Positions 30,690 through 34,813 of a DNA stretch of 34,813 bases are shown here, in pieces. Below the pieces are notes generated by a model. The model saw nothing but the letters and a program-made list of their open reading frames with translations. It did not search any database and was not told the origin of the DNA. The number at the start of each line of letters is the position of its first letter. Within the stretch, counting starts at the first letter, position 1. Source of the DNA: JBLHKW01 sp047618565. Its GTDB lineage: Bacteria; Planctomycetota; UBA1135; GCA-002686595. The stretch is taken from positions 1 to 34,813 of the forward strand of contig JBLHKW010000040.1 in assembly GCA_047618565.1 (NCBI GenBank). The letters are read 5' to 3'. The translations under genes were made by a program, and so were the position numbers.

Positions 30690-32201
30690 TCAGGCGCCAT
30701 CTGCGGGCGATGCGGGGCTTTCCTGCGCGCCCCGAAAGGAGGCCACGATCGACAGCAGATCGTCCAGCGCGGGCGGCCGTGCGACCCAGATCCCGATCCC
30801 GTAGACGACGGCGCCGGCCAGGATCGAGGCCGCGAGCTCGAACGGGATCGACAGGCTCCCGGCGAGCGCCAGGCCCAGGCCCCAGACCGCCGCGGCCATG
30901 AGCATGGAGACCGCGCTGATCGGGAGCAGCACGCGCAGCAGGTGCGACACGGGCAACCCGATGAAACGGAACGGCACCGCAAAGAACGGGTAGAAGAGCG
31001 CGACGCTGACGAGAGCGTAGGCCCCCGCGACGCCCTCGACTCCGAAGGGCACGCCCATGAAGAAGGCGGCCACGGTCGCGAGATTGAAGACCAGGCCCCA
31101 GATGAACATCGCCCCGGTCTTGCCCATGGCGACGTAGATCGGGCCCGTGGCGCTGGCCAGGGAGCGCACGGTCCCGACCGGGGCCAGCAGCATGACCAGG
31201 GGCGCGACCGGTGCCCATTCCTCGGTCCACAGGGCCGCCACCAGCGGCTCGGCCACGCACGCCAGGCCGACCATCATCGGGAAGGTCAAGAGCGCGATGC
31301 CGGCGGCGGCGCGCAGGAACTTGGCCCGGAAGGCTTCGGTGTCGTCCTGCAAACGTGCGAACACGGGCGTCAGGACCGAGATCAGCACGCGCGAGATCAG
31401 GCGCACCGGAAACATGACCAGGCGCAGGGCGATCTCGTACAGCCCCAGGGCCTCTGCCCCGAGGAAGCGCGCGATGATCACGCGATCCGTGTTCTGCAGG
31501 AAGTAGGACGTGAGGCTGGAGCCGAGCAGGCCTGCGCAAAAACCGACGATCTCACGCAGGTGCGAACGATCCCACGCCAGGCGCACGCGCCAGGGCGACA
31601 GGATCCACAGCATGACCGTTCCGAGAGCTGCGCTCGACAGGGTGCCCCACACGAGCGACCAAACTCCCAGGCCGCGCGACGCCAGAACCAGCGACACGAG
31701 GCCGTAGACCAGTGCGATCGTGAGCTCGACGATCGCGACGCGCTTGAATGCGAGGGTCCGGACGAGCAGGGCGCGATGGACGAGGCCCGCCCCGGTCAAC
31801 ACGAAGAGCAAGCTCACGACGCGCAGGACCGCAGGCAGCTCGGGGGCCTTGAGCAGCGCGGCGAGTACGTCGGCACCCAGGAAGACGCCAGCCGCCACGA
31901 GGCCTGCGAGCACCATGTTCATGGAGAAGGCGGAGGCCAGGAACCGGGACGACAGCTTGCGACGCTGGATCACGATCTGGCCAGCGCCGAAATCCGTGAA
32001 GATCTCCAGAAAGCCGGTCACGACGAGGGTGATCGCCATCAGGCCGAAATCGGCCGGGTCGAGCAGGCTCACCAGGCCCACGTTGCACAGGAAGCGCAGC
32101 CCCTGCGCCCCCCCGACGCCGAGGCTGTTCCAGCGCGTACCCGATCGCACGTCCCCACGCGGGGCGTCCAGGGGATCGGAATCTTGCTCGGGGTCGCTCA
32201 C
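30690..32201 (-). CDS. Wzx-type polysaccharide flippase (MOP superfamily)
   Basis: This 503-residue integral membrane protein has about 12-14 hydrophobic segments and a polar N-terminal stretch of about 20 residues. It flips lipid-linked oligosaccharide repeat units across the inner membrane. Blocks such as NSLGVGGAQGLRFLCNVGLVSLLDPADFGLMAI, FTDFGAGQIVIQRR and FYLQN-like SYFLQNTDRVIIARFLGAEALGLYEIALRL are typical of the WzxC/colanic-acid-type subgroup (PF13440). The GTG at 32201 is the only start, as an in-frame TGA lies just upstream. It heads the minus-strand operon and faces the deacetylase gene across a region with a long inverted repeat. Confidence 0.88.
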   Translation of the reverse strand: MSDPEQDSDPLDAPRGDVRSGTRWNSLGVGGAQGLRFLCNVGLVSLLDPADFGLMAITLVVTGFLEIFTDFGAGQIVIQRRKLSSRFLASAFSMNMVLAGLVAAGVFLGADVLAALLKAPELPAVLRVVSLLFVLTGAGLVHRALLVRTLAFKRVAIVELTIALVYGLVSLVLASRGLGVWSLVWGTLSSAALGTVMLWILSPWRVRLAWDRSHLREIVGFCAGLLGSSLTSYFLQNTDRVIIARFLGAEALGLYEIALRLVMFPVRLISRVLISVLTPVFARLQDDTEAFRAKFLRAAAGIALLTFPMMVGLACVAEPLVAALWTEEWAPVAPLVMLLAPVGTVRSLASATGPIYVAMGKTGAMFIWGLVFNLATVAAFFMGVPFGVEGVAGAYALVSVALFYPFFAVPFRFIGLPVSHLLRVLLPISAVSMLMAAAVWGLGLALAGSLSIPFELAASILAGAVVYGIGIWVARPPALDDLLSIVASFRGAQESPASPADGA

Positions 32202-32217
32202 GTGGACACCGTAGGAA

Positions 32218-32261
32218 GGGCGGTGAGGATTGTCATGGGAGCGCTCAAATAGTCACCGCCC
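32218..32261. promoter_or_regulatory. Inverted repeat in the divergent flippase/deacetylase promoter region
   Basis: GGGCGGTGA (32218-32226) and TCACCGCCC (32253-32261) are perfect 9-bp inverted arms 26 bp apart. An 8-bp palindrome GAGCGCTC (32239-32246) sits between them. This symmetric arrangement between diverging genes suits a shared regulator site, or a hairpin in the flippase leader. No firm -35/-10 pair could be assigned. Confidence 0.5.
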
Positions 32262-32375
32262 CGAGGCTTCGGCGAGCGCGTCCGGGCGAATAGCATGGAG
32301 CCGCGATGTTGCGCCCTCTCGAGCACCGACCCGCCCCGCTGGCCGCCGCCCTGTGCGCGGCCCACCACTGAAGCC

Positions 32376-33194
32376 GTGGGACGCCTCCTGATCCTCTCGC
32401 TCAGCCTCGCGTGCTGGAGCCTCGACCGGCTGACCGGAGGCCTGCGCCGCCTGCTCGGACGGCCCTGCTCGCCCACCGGCATCGTGCTCTTCTATCACGC
32501 GGTACCGCCCCAGCATCGAGCCGCCTTCGCGGCCCAGATGGACCGCCTGCAGCGCTGGTCGACGCCCGTCCACTGCGACTTCACTGGCCCGTTCACCGCC
32601 GGCGAGTACTACTCCGCGGTGACCTTCGACGACGCCTTCCAGAGCGTCGTCGACGAGGCCCTGCCCGAGCTCGAAGAGCGCGGCATCCCGACCACGATCT
32701 TCGCCCCGTCCGGCGCCCTCGACGGACCGCCCCCGTGGCCCATGCTCGCCGAGTGCCCGGACAGCTCCGAGACCATCGTCCAGGCCGAGACCCTGGCGCG
32801 TATCCAGAGCCCTCTGGTGAAGATCGGATCCCACACGGTGAACCACGCGCGCCTACCTGAGGTTCCGGTCGAGCAGGCCCGTTCCGAGATCAGCGACTCG
32901 CGCACGACGCTCGAGCGAGTGCTCGGAACGCCGGTCACCACCCTGGCCTTCCCCTACGGCGCCCACGACGAGCAGACGCTCGAGCTCTGCCGCGCCGCGG
33001 GCTACGAACATGTGTTCACGATCCTGCCCCTGCCCGCCTTTCCGAGCCGCGATCCCTTCGTCGTCGGCCGCGTCGGCGTCGACCCCTGGGATAGTCCCCT
33101 GGAGTTCCGCCTGAAGGCCCAGGGCGCGTACCGCTGGCGGCCCTGGGCTGCGCGTATCAAGCGCGCCCTGCGTCCCGGAGGCGCGCGATCGTGA
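32376..33194 (+). CDS. Polysaccharide deacetylase (CE4, NodB-like) with N-terminal membrane segment
   Basis: From the GTG at 32376 this is a 272-residue protein; an ATG at 32295 is in frame, but its extra residues are Pro/Cys-rich and not protein-like. A hydrophobic N-terminus (GRLLILSLSLACW) suggests export or anchoring. The NodB-type motifs are FYHAVPP, VTFDDAF (TFDD at 83-86; the first Asp is the base and the second a metal ligand), SHTVNH (His153 and His157 as metal ligands) and AFPYGAHDEQTLEL. It removes N- or O-acetyl groups from sugars, perhaps of this glycan. A 21-codon out-of-phase frame (32306-32371) ends just before the GTG. It overlaps the next gene by 4 nt. Confidence 0.85.
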   Translation: MGRLLILSLSLACWSLDRLTGGLRRLLGRPCSPTGIVLFYHAVPPQHRAAFAAQMDRLQRWSTPVHCDFTGPFTAGEYYSAVTFDDAFQSVVDEALPELEERGIPTTIFAPSGALDGPPPWPMLAECPDSSETIVQAETLARIQSPLVKIGSHTVNHARLPEVPVEQARSEISDSRTTLERVLGTPVTTLAFPYGAHDEQTLELCRAAGYEHVFTILPLPAFPSRDPFVVGRVGVDPWDSPLEFRLKAQGAYRWRPWAARIKRALRPGGARS

Positions 33195-34318
33195 GCACCA
33201 CGGACGCGCGCGTGCGTCAGGCCACGGCGGCGGACCGCGAGGCCCTCTGGGCCTTCCTCTCCAGCGCCTACGGTGCGCTCAGTGAGTACAAGCTCCCCGA
33301 ACGCTGGAAGTGGCTGTTCGAGGACAACCCCTACATCGACGAGCGCGGCCTGCCGATCTGGATAGCGGAGCACGAAGGGCGCATCGTCGGCCAGATGTGC
33401 GCCATGCCGATCGAGCTGCGCATCGACGGCGAGCCGCATCCGGCCGCCTGGGCCATCGACCTGGTCGTCCTGCCCGAATGCCGCGGACAGGGCCTGGGAA
33501 ACCGGCTGCACGAAGCTGCGGTGGAGCACTCAGGAATCCTGATGAAGCTCACCATGGCCGCCTCCACGCGGCGCATGGCCGAGCGTGCCGGATGCCTGAA
33601 CCTGGCACCCCTGCCCATGTACTTCCGACCCGCGCGCATGACGGCGCGGGCCGTGCGCGAGTACCTGTTGAAGCGCACCGAGCGCAGACCTTGGCTACGG
33701 CGCATCGCGCACATCGGAACCCGCTACGCACACCTCGATCTGCCCATCGCCGCCGTCATCAACCTGCGCTCGCGATTGCGAGGCCTCGGACGCAGGCCAG
33801 CTCCGAGCCGGACCGAGGTGCTGGAGAAGCAGGAGTTCGACGCCGACTTCGACGAGATCGAACGCCTGACGAGCGGTGGTTTTGGCGTGACCGTCGCACG
33901 CTCCCCGCGCTTCCTGCGCTGGCGCTTCCGCTCCCTCGGCGGACTGCGCTACCGCGCCTTCGTCGCGCGCCGGGACGGCCAGCCGCTCGGGTACGTGGTC
34001 CTGCGCCACCCGGATCCGATCGAGCGCCAGGCGGGCGTGATCGTCGACCTGGTCTGCGCGCCGGAGGACCAGCAGACGGCCGAGGATCTGCTGCGCTTCG
34101 CGGTCGATTTCTTTGGAGCGGGCGTCGCCGGAATCGTGTGCTCCCTACCGGAGCGCGAGTTTGGATCCAGCCTGCGCCGCAGCGGCTTCCTGCGCGCCGG
34201 ACAGCAGAACCCGACCTGCGTGTGCACGGACCCCGAGACGCGCGCCAAGCTGGCCGAGCAGCACGGGAACTGGTACCTGAGCCGCGCCGACCACGACTGG
34301 GACCAGGTCCTGCCGTGA
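33191..34318 (+). CDS. Two-domain GNAT-family N-acyltransferase
   Basis: This 375-residue protein starts at a GTG overlapping the deacetylase stop (GTGA). The N-terminal GNAT domain has IAEHEGRIVGQMCAMPIEL and the acyl-CoA-binding motif A as DLVVLPECRGQGLGNRL (RGQGLG at residues 98-103). A second GNAT-like fold in the C-terminal half (RRDGQPLGYVVLRHPDPIERQ...IVDLVCAP, then SLPEREFGSSLRRSGFL) has a degenerate motif A. Such double-GNAT proteins are often found beside polysaccharide genes. Coupling to a deacetylase suggests replacement of an acetyl group by another acyl or aminoacyl group on an amino sugar; that is inference. Confidence 0.82.
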   Translation: MSTTDARVRQATAADREALWAFLSSAYGALSEYKLPERWKWLFEDNPYIDERGLPIWIAEHEGRIVGQMCAMPIELRIDGEPHPAAWAIDLVVLPECRGQGLGNRLHEAAVEHSGILMKLTMAASTRRMAERAGCLNLAPLPMYFRPARMTARAVREYLLKRTERRPWLRRIAHIGTRYAHLDLPIAAVINLRSRLRGLGRRPAPSRTEVLEKQEFDADFDEIERLTSGGFGVTVARSPRFLRWRFRSLGGLRYRAFVARRDGQPLGYVVLRHPDPIERQAGVIVDLVCAPEDQQTAEDLLRFAVDFFGAGVAGIVCSLPEREFGSSLRRSGFLRAGQQNPTCVCTDPETRAKLAEQHGNWYLSRADHDWDQVLP

Positions 34319-34357
34319 TGGCCAGCGCGCGCGCCTGAAGAGCCCACGTGGGTGAAC

Positions 34358-34813
34358 TCAGTCGCCCGAGACGCGCTGCATGTAGAAGGACCCGGGCTCG
34401 CTGTCCTGCTTCAGATAGGGCGCGACCTGCTTCAGGGCCGCGTGGTGGTCATGTTGCAGGTAGTTCAGGGCCCCCAGGATCTTCCAGTCGCTGTTGTGGC
34501 AGAGGAAGGCCTCGAGCAGGTACTGCTCGTTCCACAGCCGCATCTCCACGTCCAGCCACTGGGCCGGGTAGTTGCGCGGCGTGAAGATATCGTGGACGTG
34601 GACGATCACGCCCGGCATGAGGGTCGGGAGGATCTCGAGGTACTCGCAGAGCACGTCCCCCTCGGGGCGGATCACGTGCGACGAGTCGATGAACAGGATG
34701 TCGTTCTCCTCCAGCTCGGCGAAGAAGGACACGTCCAGCTCCTCCACCCGCTTCCTGAGGATGTTGACCCCCGAGTCCTCGAGCCAGGGCATCTCGTAGG
34801 GCTCGATGCAGGT
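34358..34813 (-). CDS. Class I SAM-dependent methyltransferase, partial at right edge
   Basis: The frame is open to the right edge, so the N-terminal part (including the SAM-binding glycine loop) is missing. The visible part begins TCIEPYEMPWLEDSG, where the acidic residue that holds the SAM ribose is expected, and continues with NDILFIDSSHVIRPEGDVLCEYLEILPTLMPGVIVHVHDIF. This resembles the Methyltransf_24 group (IDgdHxyexvxxDl and HDxF), often found in glycan-modification loci. It converges with the GNAT gene. A perfect 10-bp palindrome CCCACGTGGG (34343-34352) sits in the gap. Confidence 0.72.
   Translation of the reverse strand, partial: TCIEPYEMPWLEDSGVNILRKRVEELDVSFFAELEENDILFIDSSHVIRPEGDVLCEYLEILPTLMPGVIVHVHDIFTPRNYPAQWLDVEMRLWNEQYLLEAFLCHNSDWKILGALNYLQHDHHAALKQVAPYLKQDSEPGSFYMQRVSGD

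Noticed and set aside
30510..32252. 580-codon plus-strand frame over the flippase gene
   Set aside because: Highly charged, His/Gln/Arg-rich antisense of a membrane protein; no recognisable domain.
32295..32375. 27-residue N-terminal extension of the deacetylase from an ATG
   Set aside because: Pro/Cys-rich and unlike a signal or domain; the GTG at 32376 places the hydrophobic segment at the N-terminus.
1..34813. CRISPR arrays, tRNA/rRNA genes, insertion sequences, prophage or classical defence genes
   Set aside because: None seen by eye: no regularly spaced long repeats, no cloverleaf or rRNA-like tracts, no transposase, integrase or restriction motifs in the translated frames.

Overview
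The window is about 34.8 kb of GC-rich bacterial chromosome: tightly packed genes, strong G/C preference at third codon positions, many GTG and some TTG starts. No rRNA, tRNA, CRISPR array, insertion sequence or prophage gene is visible. The organism is a bacterium that makes menaquinone by the futalosine route (mqnA, mqnC, mqnE), uses a one-chain dimeric glycyl-tRNA synthetase, exports several lipoproteins (sulfatase-like proteins, double beta-propellers) and, unusually, carries both subunits of the archaeal-type DNA topoisomerase VI. A planctomycete or another deep-branching lineage would fit, but the sequence alone does not settle this.

Layout. 1-8.3 kb is an envelope/export region: a sulfatase-like lipoprotein cut by the left edge, a small membrane protein, and two paralogous double-propeller lipoproteins flanking a gamma-glutamyltransferase. 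A strong stem-loop at 8.28 kb separates these from glyS on the other strand. 9.8-12.7 kb is mqnC-mqnE-DinB, driven by a near-leaderless promoter. 12.7-13.5 kb is a compositionally different patch with one small unknown lipoprotein. 13.5-15.1 kb carries a pseudouridine synthase and a SAM methyltransferase (probably rRNA modification) on the minus strand, divergent from mqnA and a tiny zinc-ribbon membrane protein. 16.35-19.4 kb is top6B-top6A, both with lysine/alanine-rich tails, followed by a second sulfatase-like lipoprotein. 20.9-21.4 kb encodes an alanine-rich protein with an internal duplication.

21.6-34.8 kb is a surface-polysaccharide locus. It holds a tandem PilZ protein, a phosphoglycosyl transferase fused to a degenerate GGDEF-like domain behind a 348-bp leader full of inverted repeats, and a converging seven-gene minus-strand group (Wzx flippase, GT2, PssD/Alg14-like, PssE/Alg13-like, WbpA-like dehydrogenase, another glycosyltransferase, AsnB-like amidotransferase) with short overlaps. 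A divergent polysaccharide deacetylase and GNAT acyltransferase pair follows, then a methyltransferase cut by the right edge. Together these suffice in outline for lipid-linked initiation, chain extension with an (amidated?) uronic acid, flipping and decoration of a glycan. The PilZ and GGDEF-like domains suggest control by cyclic di-GMP.

Most interesting points: the bacterial topoisomerase VI, with H1-like tails and an Arg where the switch Lys of the WKxY motif is expected; the GGDEF-like/phosphoglycosyl transferase fusion and its nested hairpin leader; sulfatase-like proteins with Thr instead of the formylglycine Cys/Ser; and twin 14-repeat propellers with TTG starts behind tetraloop hairpins.
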